From positions 2,294,001 through 2,358,000 of the forward strand of contig JANTUC010000001.1 in NCBI GenBank assembly GCA_026873275.1: a stretch of DNA of 64,000 nucleotides, written 5' to 3'. Position numbers and translations under genes: made by a program. How positions within the stretch are numbered: the first letter of the stretch is position 1; every line of letters starts with the position of its first letter. The notes beneath the pieces are model-generated. The model did not search any database. It was not told the origin of the DNA and worked only from the letters and a program-made list of their open reading frames with translations. This DNA is from Pseudopithomyces maydicus. Taxonomy: Eukaryota > Ascomycota > Dothideomycetes > Pleosporales > Didymosphaeriaceae. Below are positions 24,393 to 34,843 of this stretch, one piece after another.

Positions 24393-25000
24393 ATGGTATG
24401 TCGCTTCGAGCCTTTTGTATTCAAGTAGAGCGACAGTACTGATCTATTCCAGGCACCCGCAGCAACCGGTGGCAAGAAGCAAAAGAAGAAGTGGTCCAAG
24501 GGAAAGGGTATGTGAACACAGCACTTCTTGTCCGGCACGCATACACAAACAGCATTTTCATTCCTCTCGAATAAGCGCGACTGCACTTATCTCAATCCGA
24601 TTCCGAAATTCGTTTCTGCTCCTCACCGAAATTCACCGCAACCGCACCGCACCGCACCACCAATCTACCACACCGAAATATCCAATATTGAGCGTTGGCT
24701 GACAAGTTTCTAGTCAAGGACAAGGCCCAACACGCCGTTGTCCTCGACAAGACCACCGCGGACAAGCTTAACAAGGATGTCCAGTCCTACCGCCTCATCA
24801 CTGTTGCCACCCTCGTCGACCGTCTCAAGATCAACGGTTCGCTCGCCCGCAAGGCCCTTGCCGATCTCGAGGAGAAGGGCACAATCAAGAAGGTTGTTGG
24901 CCACTCTAAGCTGAGCATCTATAGTATGTCTTTTTTGACACCTGGAGGACGCGCAGAGGCTAACGTGTGCACAGCCCGTGACGTTGCTGGTGAGGCATAA
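24393..25000 (+). CDS. RPS25: 40S ribosomal protein eS25 (S25)
   Basis: Exons 24393..24395, 24453..24507, 24714..24923, 24975..25000 give 97 residues. The first coding exon is just the ATG, immediately followed by a GTATGT donor. The protein begins MAPAATGGKKQKKKWSKGK, a basic tail, and continues with VKDKAQHAVVLDKTTADKL, SYRLITVATLVDRLKINGSL, ARKALADLEEKGTIKKV and HSKLSIYTRDVAGEA, which is unmistakably eS25, a small-subunit protein with a winged-helix fold. Length is in the family range. Codon use is strongly C-ending (CTC, GTC, AAG), as expected of a highly expressed gene. It is convergent with the cytochrome-b5-like gene. Confidence 0.96.
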
Positions 25001-25399
25001 GCTTGTTATTAGGGATAAGGTGCTAGGTGCGACACCCAGGTCTTCAGTCCGACTTCATACTGCATTCCTCTTATCCTTTCATCGGTCGGCGTCTTTTCGC
25101 GAGGGAAAGGGTCTCAATCTGGGCATGTCACGTGGAATATGAAATGGGAGGATACAGCCAAACCGGCTAAGACCCGGGCATGAGCTGAATCAACGGAGTC
25201 GATTATGCAATGAATGAAAAAAGCTCTGAAACCAATAATCAATCTTGACTTACACATCAGTGATGTAACCATGATCCTTTCAGAGTAACTAATGTATGCG
25301 AAACACAACACATATGCACCTTGTTAAACCTTTCAAGGCACCGCTTATGACGAAAACGCATCTACACCAAGGTTCTTACATCTACAAGACATGCGGCTC

Positions 25400-26255
25400 C
25401 TAGTCTTCATACTTTCTCACTGGCCGGCCTTTCTCTGCCTGCTCACATAGTGTTCTCTTAGGCAACTTCTGTAACCATCCCTTCTCCCTCTTCACCTCTC
25501 CCACCTGCCTGTATGCTTTTCCCTTGTCACCCCTGAACAACTGATGCCAATGCTCTAGTCCATCCTTGACACTTTGCCTCGCCTTACGCAACTCCTGTGC
25601 ACTACGATTTTTCAGATCGCCCTTACTCATCATCTTCCTCTTCTCTCGCGCACGCTTCTCCAAAGTCGCATGCTTGGCCTTCTCATCATCGGAAGCGTCA
25701 TCCGCCGGCGGCTTCTCCCAAGGCTCAAGCGGTAGGTACATTTGCTCTACCCCACGCAAATCGGGCACAGAGTCCGTGTTGAAGCAGCCCGTCAAAAAGG
25801 CGCGTGCAGCATCACGGCCAGCGAAGAAGTGATAGGAACCACCAGGTCCGTAGGTCGCGGGGCTGATGCTAACATCGTATATCGTGCCATTGATCGCGAG
25901 GTAGATGGGCTTTGTAGGATCGGTGCCGTCATAACCTTTCAGCTCCTCATCTGTAAGATGTACGGGCCGTTTCTGAGACGTTGGTCAGTAAGAATAAAAG
26001 AAGAGAAGGGACAGAAAGTACAAGAATGTTCTTCCACTCTCGCGCGCGCGTCCACCATGGATTGTAGCCCCACGTAAGGCTTGTACCGCTGGTGGTGAGA
26101 TAAGACAGGGCGCTGCTGAAGAGGAGGATACCCCCCGTTACGCGCAGAATGTCGAGTACTGAGAAGCCGGAGGATGTAGGCTCTTTAGCGACCTGCTTAA
26201 TGGGTTCGCCGGGCGAGCCCGCAGAGGGTGCAGGGCGCCTTTGTCGTGCTTCCAT
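25400..26255 (-). CDS. Membrane-anchored cytochrome b5-like heme/steroid-binding protein (MAPR/Dap1 type)
   Basis: Exons complement(25973-bounded): exon 1 26255..26022, exon 2 25972..25400, giving 268 residues. The N-terminus has a Pro-rich head and one membrane helix (about residues 33-57, VLDILRVTGGILLFSSALSY). After the intron the MAPR-type cytochrome b5 domain begins: RPVHLTDEELKGYDGTD, PIYLAINGTIYDVS, YGPGGSYHFFAGRDAARAFL. These are hallmarks of the Dap1/PGRMC group, which bind heme through a Tyr and support P450 enzymes and sterol synthesis. The lysine-rich C-terminus (KRAREKRKMMSKGDLKN, EHWHQLFRGDKGKAYRQVG) extends well past yeast Dap1, resembling longer fungal homologues. Probably ER-anchored. 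The donor is GTACTT, less common, but frame and domain fit. The ATG at 26255 is preferred over an upstream TTG. Confidence 0.87.
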
Positions 26256-27021
26256 GGGTAAGGTGCACAAAGCAAGCGACGGCTGTTGACAGAGTCTTGG
26301 ATAGGTGGGTAAGGCGGTTTGTGTGAGTTAACTCGCTGACTTGAACATGGTGGCCTTTGGTCAGGTACAAGCGGTCCGCAGCGCCTGGGATTAAACAGCG
26401 GCGGGCCATCGGCGAAATTACATTGTCCCGCGGATAATCCTGGTTATGATTGGACGGTACGTGCGATGTTAGCGCATATTCATTGCCCCACCATCAACTC
26501 ACAGCTTCTCAACTAGTCTAGCTGTCTATTAGATACCTAGTCCATCATCCGGGACTAAAATCGTGTCTAGCAAGGTGCACGAGACTCGGGCTAGTCAGGA
26601 TATGTATCTTGGTGAAGGCATGTGGAGACATGAGTATCTATTACCAATGTATTGTTCCGTCCCTATACAGAAGAATCCCGAACGACAGTGTTCGCCAACG
26701 GTACATCATCGCTACAGTGCTCACAGTGGAAGACTATATCGATACACCGTGAAGGCAGCACGTATTCAAATGTACTAATTGCATATTAACTGCCTAGAAC
26801 CGTGCAATGTGTCGTCCTTGACTTTTGCACTTGCTTCGCAACTAGTCCGGCCTTAGTGTCTCCTAGCCGGTACGGCAATATTGTCCCCTACTTGGAACTG
26901 CCTGTTTTCTTTTCGTACGGACACTCTTCTCTCCCTACATACTCCCCCACCACCCTTGTTGAAACATGTATCAAGCTATTGTGAAAGACCATGTGAATTT
27001 TCAAGGAGCGTGTCAAGCGAG
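26256..27021. other. Intergenic region, 0.8 kb
   Basis: Holds the promoter of the cytochrome-b5-like gene and the 3' side of gtr2 (both minus strand). I see no gene or repeat. Confidence 0.55.
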
Positions 27022-28389
27022 TCAAGATGAAGGTGGCTCAGCATCGCGCTCTGCACGAGGGAACACTTGCTTGAGTGCTGCCTGAAAAACGCCCACGTTG
27101 TAGTCGATGACGGCCTTCTTCTCTGCCGGACTGTCGTCACCCATCAAGCAAATAAGGGCGAGATATCTATCTTGTCGGTTACACCATTCACAGTCTGGGG
27201 GGCAGTCTTTCGGCTTAACGTACTTGTTAATCTCTCTCAGATAGAGATAGTTATTGCCCTTCCTCTCCATAGTGATTAGGCTTTCGGCATCGTTGTTTCC
27301 GGTCTCCGTGAGGTTTTCATTCTCGCTGTTTTGCTCGCCACGCGGCCAACCGTAGATCTCGCTAACATCGATAACTACGTCGATGTAGTCGGAGCAAATC
27401 TCATAGCTTCCAATATCAGTCGGGCTGGTGTCAGTGGCTATGTAGATCTTGCTCATAATATCGAACAAGTATGCCTTCTCAATGTGGCATGTGCTGCAGA
27501 GGCTGTTCAACAGGGCCTCAAGCGTTGGAAGTTGGGGAATGAGCTTTTGGATAACCTTTGAAAAGGCTTCGAAGATGGAGTGATCGTAGATGCTGGTCTG
27601 GTAGAAGGACACTGGTGCGTTTTCATAGCCGTGATCGGAAAGCTCGTCCTGGACACGCTGAATGATGTCACGAAAGGTATCACCTTTGTAATCTTCCGAA
27701 AGACCGTCGACCTTGTGAACAAAGACCTCCACATTGATGTTGGGGTACGAATGTTGCAAATTGAGGATGGTGGTATTGAGTCGCATGATGGCCTCCAGAT
27801 ATTCATCTTGCGCATCGATGACCCAAATCAGCGCGCCGATTTCTTCGAAGATGTTATCCACATCAAAGGCCGGATCAAAGTAGTCCAAATGACCCGGGAA
27901 ATCCCACACTTGGAAATCCATGAACGAGCTGACTGTGTCAGTGTCAAGTATCGAGATGAACGGGAACAACTCACTGCATTGATTCTTTTTAATTCGAGTT
28001 GTCGTCTCGAGATACAGCGTCTCGCTAGGCGGCAACTTGTGGAAGACGACACTCGAAATGGATGATTTGCCACTCCTACACGGGGATCAGCAAGACGGCA
28101 CGACACACGAGACAGACGCGGCTCACCTCCGTTGGCCCATCAGCAGTAACCGCGGTTTTCCATCACCTGCCTTGCTGTTGGGCAGGCGGCCGGTGTGAAA
28201 ACGAGGCGGCACGGGGTCTGTGTGGGGAACTTCGGCATCAGGTAGGTCCTGCAGATAGCGCATCAAGGTCAACTGTGCTCCGGGTTTCAAACGCGAGGGA
28301 TCCGCCTGCGACGACTCCTCGGAAAGGACATGCGACTCTGGGGCAAGAGAAGATTGAGAAGCTGACAGGGAATGACGGGTTCGGTCCAT
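27022..28389 (-). CDS. gtr2: Rag GTPase Gtr2 (RagC/D type)
   Basis: Exons complement(join(27022..27932,27975..28075,28127..28389)) give 424 residues. After a disordered head of about 80 residues comes the P-loop GQRRSGKSSI, split by the first intron, then TLYLETTTRIKKNQ, and SSFMDFQVWDFPGHLDYFDP, the G3/switch II segment diagnostic of Gtr2/RagC. VFVHKVDGLSEDYKGD carries the HKVD guanine-specificity motif. The C-terminal roadblock-like half dimerises with Gtr1. The Gtr1-Gtr2 dimer on the vacuole signals amino-acid status to TORC1. The 42-nt second intron (27933..27974, GTGAGT..CAG) is a multiple of three and reads through; I infer splicing because its removal restores the family spacing. The tail KQVFPRAERDAEPPSS ends the protein. 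Confidence 0.93.
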
Positions 28390-29534
28390 GATGAGGTGAG
28401 GTGAGGTAGTACAGAATCTCTTTGGCGTCGAAGCAGAAAAAGTTCTGATGAGTGAGAGTGGGGGAGATGGAGAGAGAGAGAAAGTGTGAGGGTGAAAGAT
28501 ACGAGAGGGCTCCAAAGGGCGTCTCGCTGCTGGAGAGATCAAGTGCAAGCGTGATTCACCTGACGGGCATGGCGGTGGTGAAGCGTTGTACTCCTGCCAA
28601 AGCGGCAGGCGCGGTGGGATGACGTGTCTGACAGAACAGAGGGCTGCGGTGACAGCAGACTGATAGGCACCGACGGGAATGGGCGCAGCTTTGAGGTTCT
28701 ACAAGCGTGCTACTTGCATTGCCGTTGCCCCAGGAGCGTGGGTGGCGCGAGCAGAGGTCAAGCCATGGTGTGGGTCGCGATGGACGGGCAGGCGGGGCGG
28801 GGCTGGGGAGGAGAAGGAGAGGGAGAGGAGAGGAGAGGAGAGAAGGAGGAGCAGCTGGGTGCAAGGAGAAGGGCGGGCGAAGCTGAGGAAAACAAAGGAC
28901 GCGGATGCTCACCTCCATGGCTTTGGGGTAGTGTATGTAATAGTTCCTGAGGGAGCGCACGGCCTGCGGTAGTGAGGATGGCTTGGGCCGCACCGCCAGC
29001 TCGCCGCCCAGCCCGAAACGCGGCGAAGGTCCGGCAGCGCTCAGAGGCGATGGCTCCCGTGGCCGGCGGGGAGGAGGGACGAGGGCTTCACGGACGGGCG
29101 CAGGCGGGCGCGGTGGAGCGATGCCGCGGGTTCCAGGTGGGCGGAGACAAGGCACTGGTACTGGCACTGGCACTGGCACTGGCGAGGGCAGCTAAGAGCC
29201 GGGATTGAGTCTATCAGTGCCCGGCTCGCCTTCTGATACGACGCGCGACCGTGACACGCGGGTGCGGAAGAAAACAAAAACCGTTGCCACGCGAGTCGAG
29301 GCGGGTTGCAGATGAGGCCTGCAGCAAGAGACCGAGTCGTTGGTCGCTTAGCATCTGCACCGATCGCCAGGCACAGAAACCCGACTCGACCCCCCGTCGG
29401 GACCGCCCGCCGCGCCGCAGCACATGGCACCGCATGCTTTCACTATCCACCCGCATCCCGGCCACAACGGAAGCCACAACGAAAGCCACAACGCGCACAA
29501 CACGCACATTCCGCACTATGTACACTGAGCACTC
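28390..29534. other. GC-rich intergenic region upstream of gtr2
   Basis: About 1.1 kb with purine-rich runs (28800-28860), a GGCACT hexamer repeat at about 29153-29183 and GC-rich overlapping frames on both strands. No product recognised; probably the gtr2 promoter and leader. Confidence 0.5.
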
Positions 29535-31221
29535 CTACTCGGCCGTCACCTCGGCCCCGAGCACGCTGGCAGATAGCTGTCCCAGTCCTCCCACAAACCC
29601 CAGCAAGAGCGCCAGCGCAGTCGACTCGGCTGGACCCACCACTTCGTCGCCAACACGCTCCCCATCCGTCTCCGTCTGCTCAACATCACGCTGTGCCGCC
29701 GCGTCTGGCACATAGCCGCTGTCTGCTTCGCCATCGGAAAACTCGCCGCTCCGAAGACCCCGCCTCGTCGGCCTCTTGAGCTCGTTCGCCTTGGTCCAAG
29801 ACGGCCTGTCGTCCGTGAGCTCGCCCTTTCGTGGGCGCCCACGCCGCTTGGGCGCCGCTGCCGGTGCTGGCTTGCTGGTCTCGCCGTCGATCGCTACGTG
29901 CTTTGCTTGCTTGCGTGACACCACCACCGACAACACACTGTTGTCCAACATGGCACCCACGTCGAGATCGCGCACAAACGCCCACACAAAGAGCGACACG
30001 GACACGAAAAAGACGTCCGAGGTGGTGACGCTGACGGCTGGGTGAATGCTTACCGGCTTGAGCTTTTGTGTTAGATTGCCGAGGCCTTGGTGGAGTCGAT
30101 TGGGAGTGGACCTGCCATGTCCAACTGCGTGCTCTATTCTATCCTTGAGTCTATCGTACACTGAGTCATGCTGCAAAGGAGTGTTGGCGAGCAAGGCGAA
30201 ACCGAAGACTTTAAAGTGTAGCAGGAAGGCTGCAATGGACAGCTGGCGGAAGATGGAGGCATACGAGCCGTGTGCTGCAGCTTTCGAGGGGTGCCGGTTC
30301 CCCCAGCGCTCCGAGACAATCTGCAGTATCATGAGCACGGTGCGACCATGTGCCTGCCGAGGGAACCTACCTGCGGAGCAAAGGCAAGGAATAGCGGTAC
30401 AAGTACGTAACCCCAGCGCAGAAGAATCACGTCCTTGTTCTCCTTGAGCTGGCCAGGCAGCGTGTGTAGTGCGAATATAGACACCCAAGTCGTTAAATAA
30501 AAGACAACAGGCTTGGGTGTGAAGAGTGCGTCGTGACGCGGGGCGTGGTCGCTGTGCATGACCCGTGGGGTATATAACATGATGATGAAGAAAAGATTGA
30601 GCGCATATCCCAGGCTGCCCGTCGCGCTCAAGACGACAAAGGATGCAATTGTGGATGCAGATAAGTTGCGCCTGCGGCCTGCAAGAGGTCAGTCGCGTAC
30701 GTCACGGACGAGGTAATGCTGCACGTACCTTGAACACCCATGAAGATGGCATTGGCGATGAGTGCTACAAAGTGCTGGGTTGTATATATGAAGGCCTCGG
30801 GTTTCGCGACAGCCACTTCATCGGATGCGCGGATCAAATCCGTGTCGCTCAACCAGTCGCCCAGTCTCCAACGCCCCACGCCTTCTTCTCCCGTGCCATA
30901 CCAGCCAGTCCAGATAGTGCCTGGCGTCTCGTGGCCGCCAATGTGAGCCCACTCCAAGTACGACAGGGCGCGCCACACAACAGCAAATGTGGTCACCGAG
31001 GCCAGAGACAAGAATGCGAGAAAGGAGAAGATGGCCGTATGACGACGACGAGCTTCCACCTGAGCGCGCGTGTCGGCGGCAGGAGGCAGTGCGCGCGCCG
31101 CCTGACGGGCGCGGTAGAGGACATTGACGCTGAGGATGGCAACCAGGGCAGTTTGACCGGCGAAGAGCGCAAAGGGTAGCCTGTTGCTCTGCGAGGCTGC
31201 GGCAGATTCTAGAGGCGCCAT
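29535..31221 (-). CDS. Polytopic membrane protein with an AT-hook-like motif, function unknown
   Basis: Exons complement(join(29535..30320,30371..30678,30729..31221)) give 528 residues, with consistent phases. About eight hydrophobic helices are readable: near residues 14-38 (FALFAGQTALVAILSVNVLY), 60-90, 145-163, 172-200 (TGSLGYALNLFFIIMLY), 215-235, 245-265, 290-315 and 365-390. The C-terminal tail is hydrophilic and contains PKRRGRPRKGE, which matches the AT-hook core GRP, and TRRGLRSGEFSDGEADSGY, then a last hydrophobic stretch (ALALLLGFVGGLGQLSA). I do not recognise the family; it could be a fungal-specific transporter-like or ER protein. The AT-hook match may be an accidental basic loop. 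It is divergent from swc5, with 192 bp between the start codons. Confidence 0.72.
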
Positions 31222-31413
31222 GATCCAAGTAAAATGTTAGCAAGCATTCAGTAATAGCAGTGCCCAGGTGGTGGTGATGGTGGTGGTGTTGTTGCACGTC
31301 ATCACGTCACCACGGGGCCACGCCCCATGCAGCCTAGCCGTCGATCAGCCTCCACTTGGCGCGTCTCGACCCAAAGGACCAGGACGCGACTTGCCTCGAC
31401 CCAGAAAAACACC
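31222..31413. promoter_or_regulatory. Short bidirectional promoter between membrane protein gene and swc5
   Basis: Only 192 bp separate the two divergent ATGs, so this must carry both core promoters and leaders. It contains a TGGTGG/GATGG purine-pyrimidine run at about 31266-31290 and two CATCACGTCACCACG-type CACGTC cores around 31297-31312. Sites are not assigned. Confidence 0.55.
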
Positions 31414-32555
31414 ATGGACGACCTCTCCGACCCAGACGTCAACTACCACGAATCTTCCGACGAAGACTTCCATCCCACCGCCCAAGCCGCCGAGGAGGGC
31501 TCAAGCTCCGATGACGATCAAGATGCGTCTGCAAGGCCGACAAGAGCCAAGGGAAAGCGCAAAGCCGTAGCCGACGACGAACTGGACTCTGGAGATGAGG
31601 CTACCATCGAAGCAGCGCGAAAGCGACGGCACCGGAAGCCCAAGAGCGCCAAGCTCACTGACGACACGGATGACGCCGACGATGAGGAACTGCTGCTTTT
31701 ATCCGACCATGACTTGATAAAGACGCGGGCACAACGCAGGGTTGAGTATGTCGTGCTTCTTCGGCGACAAGGCCTTTTCTAACATGCCTAATCAGACTAA
31801 AAGAACGCAAACCCCTGGCTAGGATTGACGGGGCAACTGTCGATGTCGATGCTCTGTGGGCGCAAATGCTCGCCGCCCCGCTGCAACCCATATCCGCACC
31901 CACGACACAACACGGCGACGCGCCAAGGTCCCACGATGACGCAGCCAAAGCAAACGATATGCAGCCTACCCAAGAAGAAGAACAGGTCACCGTGAAAAAA
32001 ATTTACACCTTCGCAGGTCAACTTTCAGAGGACGAAAAACAAGTCCCGCGCTCCTCCCTCCAGCAATACCTTGCAGACGGCTGGAAACCAGCAGATGTTA
32101 CAATAGATAAAAAAGCCAATCAGGGCAAAGAGACGGAAGCGAAGGAGGACGACAACGAAGACGACGACGACGAAAGGCCCAAGGTCCGTAGGCCGCTCCG
32201 CAGACCATTGCGATTCGATTCCAACCCGACTGGCTATGTGCGGACTTTGCCTCCAGAACATCAGCTCTCGTGGCCACGAGCTATAGGAGCCACCGCGCCA
32301 ACGATCCAAGGGGCTGTCGCCCTAGTAGAAGGAGCCAAGGCGGCGCGACCCGAAAAGGCACAGAAGCTTAATGTGGTGGACAAGTCGAGATTGGACTGGA
32401 CCGGATTTGTTGACAAGGAAGGTATTGCAGAGGAGTTGGATACTCATGGTAAAACCAAGGAGGCCTATCTTGGACGCATGGAATTTTTGGCTGGCGTGGA
32501 AGCTAAGAGAGAAGAAGAAAGGAAGAAGATGAAGACGGCCGCCACGGCTTCGTAG
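31414..32555 (+). CDS. swc5: SWR1-complex subunit Swc5 (BCNT-C domain)
   Basis: Exons 31414..31745 and 31796..32555 give 363 residues. The N-terminal half is acidic (MDDLSDPDVNYHESSDEDFH, DDTDDADDEELLLLSDHD), as in Swc5 proteins that contact H2A-H2B. The C-terminus is the BCNT-C domain: QKLNVVDKSRLDWTGFVDKE, GIAEELDTHGKTKEAYLGRM and EFLAGVEAKREEERKK. Swc5 is a nuclear subunit of the SWR1 remodeller that exchanges H2A for H2A.Z. The intron (GTATGT donor, CAG acceptor) joins RRVE to LKERKPLARIDG in phase. An upstream in-frame extension exists without an ATG; MDDLSDPD is the natural start. Confidence 0.93.
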
Positions 32556-34843
32556 GACGACAGTTTGGAGCTCATATGACGCCCATGTCTCGTGCATGCA
32601 CGTCTGGGCGAAGGTGCAATTTCAGACGCGAAAAGGAACAGCGGCTGTTTGTGGTCCACGCTGTTTCAAGTCGCCTATGTATGCGAAGCTTTTCGACCTA
32701 GCCGTGTCGGCCTATAGTCTGCTTATCTACACAATGGAGTGCAAAACCGCGTGAGATTGTAGGCTAGGTTGGCACGCGGGATATCCGCCGAAACATGGCA
32801 TTCCGAGCCTGTTGAGCATCGAAGCATCGATTCAGCTGGACAGGGTTCGATTGTCAGAAGCTTAGCACGAGTTCGTGGCTCAGACGTGTGGCTGACATGT
32901 CCATGGCCCGTATGACGGTGAGTAAGACGGTTCCGGCGGTTCCTCTTGGAATGTGAACATGGGTTAGAGGCCGACGGTGAAGGCAAACTGTTGGGTCTGC
33001 AAAGATGCCTGGGCCCGGACTTTGTTCGTAAGCTAGGAAGAGCGTGGGCAGGGCTGAAGGCAAAGTGGAGGCGATGTATCAGGGCTATCAGTGCTAGGAG
33101 CGGCGCGACCAGTGTGGGATTTACTTGGACCATGCATGACCCGTGGCGTGCTATCAGGAAGACGGTCGCCAACAGCAGTATTGCACAGGTCCTAAGCGAG
33201 CTGCGTGAGACGGTAGCATGGTTGCGAAGGAACCTTGCAAGGGCCAGAGAGCGCTCGAGGGAAGCGCTGTGTGGCTTACCCGTGTGGTGGCTGGTGGCTG
33301 GTGGCTGTGGCCGTGGCCGTGGCCGTGGCTGGTGGTATTTCCTCCACGGCCGGCACCTGGAGAGGGCCAATCCTTGGATATTAGCCGGGCGGTGAAGGTT
33401 GGGCATGGAGCACGAGAGTCGGACGGAGGGTTGGGTTGTTGTCGTTGTAGTTGCCACGGTGGAAGCACGCGGTGGAAGTGGAACGCTCATGTGTCGCCCA
33501 AACGGCATCCATCCGTGGACCCGCTGCTGGCGATGCTTGGTGGATCGCCGTGGAGTGGGACTGCAGTTCGCCATGGTACCTGGCCCAGCCTACAAATGTC
33601 TAGGTAGCAATTGTGGCTTCGCACGCCGCTCGCCCAGCCAACCCAACCCAGCCCAGGCCATCATCAAGGGTTTGCAGGCATACACATGGACCGTGATGGG
33701 TGTGATGAACGTGATTGACATGGCGGGCATGGCTGGCCCTGGCGCGCGAATGCGACGGACGGACAAAGTGCACGAGCGGCTTTGCTGCCTCGCGACCAAC
33801 TGCTCAAGGCAGCAGCAGCAGCACGACCCGAGCATGAGGGTGTTCGCGCAGAGTTTGCATCTTTGCTGCATGCCTAAATGCAGCCCGACGCATCATCGTG
33901 AATGCGAACGTGTCTTTGCGTTCGGGAGCGTCCAAGGAACGAGGCCTAGCGCCGCGAATCATCCGACATCAAATGTCCACTCTCCAGGGCCTCCACTGAC
34001 TTCCGACGCCTGCCTGCCATCACCACAGCCGCCGCGCCACCGAGCGCTCATGGCTGCCCAAGTCGAGTCTGAGACAAAGTCATGCCGGCCCGTGAGTGAC
34101 ATTTGGCTCGCGAGGGACCGCAAGCCGGTCAGTGGCTTGTCGCCAGCGGCTGTGCAGCAATTCACTCGAACAAGCAATGGACCCCACGGCTCCGGTTTTT
34201 TCACCCCTTTCCCTGCTCACCCTGTTGCTCATTCGCTTCCCAATCTGCGGAGGCTTGGGCACGCCCTGCTAGCCTACTCTTGCACTCTCCTTCATTTTTG
34301 CCCCGACCGACCAGTGCCAGCCCGCCTTTCCAGGCTCCCACCACCAATCCATACATATACAGCCCCAAGCCCCCAGCACATCGTCTTCTCTTGCTTCAAG
34401 CCCTATACCACCCCTCGACCTCTCCTTTGCAACTGGATCCTTACTCGCCAATTCGACACTCGTACCCTGTCTTGGTTGGGCCGTCACCTGCCTTGCCATA
34501 GAGTCATCGCCCACCCACCTCCGTGATCCCTCATCGCACCACTACTTTTTGGAAACATCAATCGCTTTACCTCCTCTCTGCCGCCCATCTCCCTGCTCAG
34601 TAATAAGCAAGCAAGTTTTTTAAATCGATTGTTTGACACTCGCCTACCGCTGCCGGCTACAATTTATTTTTATAGTTCGGGCTCCGGATCTTATTTCGGA
34701 AAAAGCACATACCACAACACCAACCTCGCTGCCGGCAACCTCACCCTCTCGAGGTGCGAGGCTGAGGGGACGTAGCCGCTGAGTGGGCCACCCATATCTA
34801 GCCTCAACTGATTTATCTTTCTGGTCCTCCCAGCCAAAACAAC
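32556..34843. other. GC-rich intergenic region, 2.3 kb
   Basis: Contains long open frames on both strands (32723-33574 minus, 33399-34526 plus) that overlap, are low in complexity and show no domain, so I treat them as non-coding. A GTGGCC-rich tandem repeat lies at about 33295-33345. The 34200-34600 part is C/T-rich and is probably the leader of the gene at 34844. Confidence 0.5.
33295..33345 (+). repeat. GTGGCC/GTGGCT hexamer tandem repeat
   Basis: Directly readable run of GGCTGTGGCC, then GTGGCC units, flanked by CTGGTGGCTGGTGG. Low-complexity DNA in the gap between swc5 and the next gene. Confidence 0.75.

Noticed and set aside
28556..29179. 207-codon Pro-rich minus-strand frame upstream of gtr2
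   Set aside because: Begins in a GGCACT repeat (VPVPVP) and has no recognisable domain; best explained by GC-rich promoter DNA.
33399..34526. 375-codon plus-strand frame, overlapped by 283 codons on the minus strand
   Set aside because: Low complexity, no domain, both strands open; typical of GC-rich non-coding sequence.
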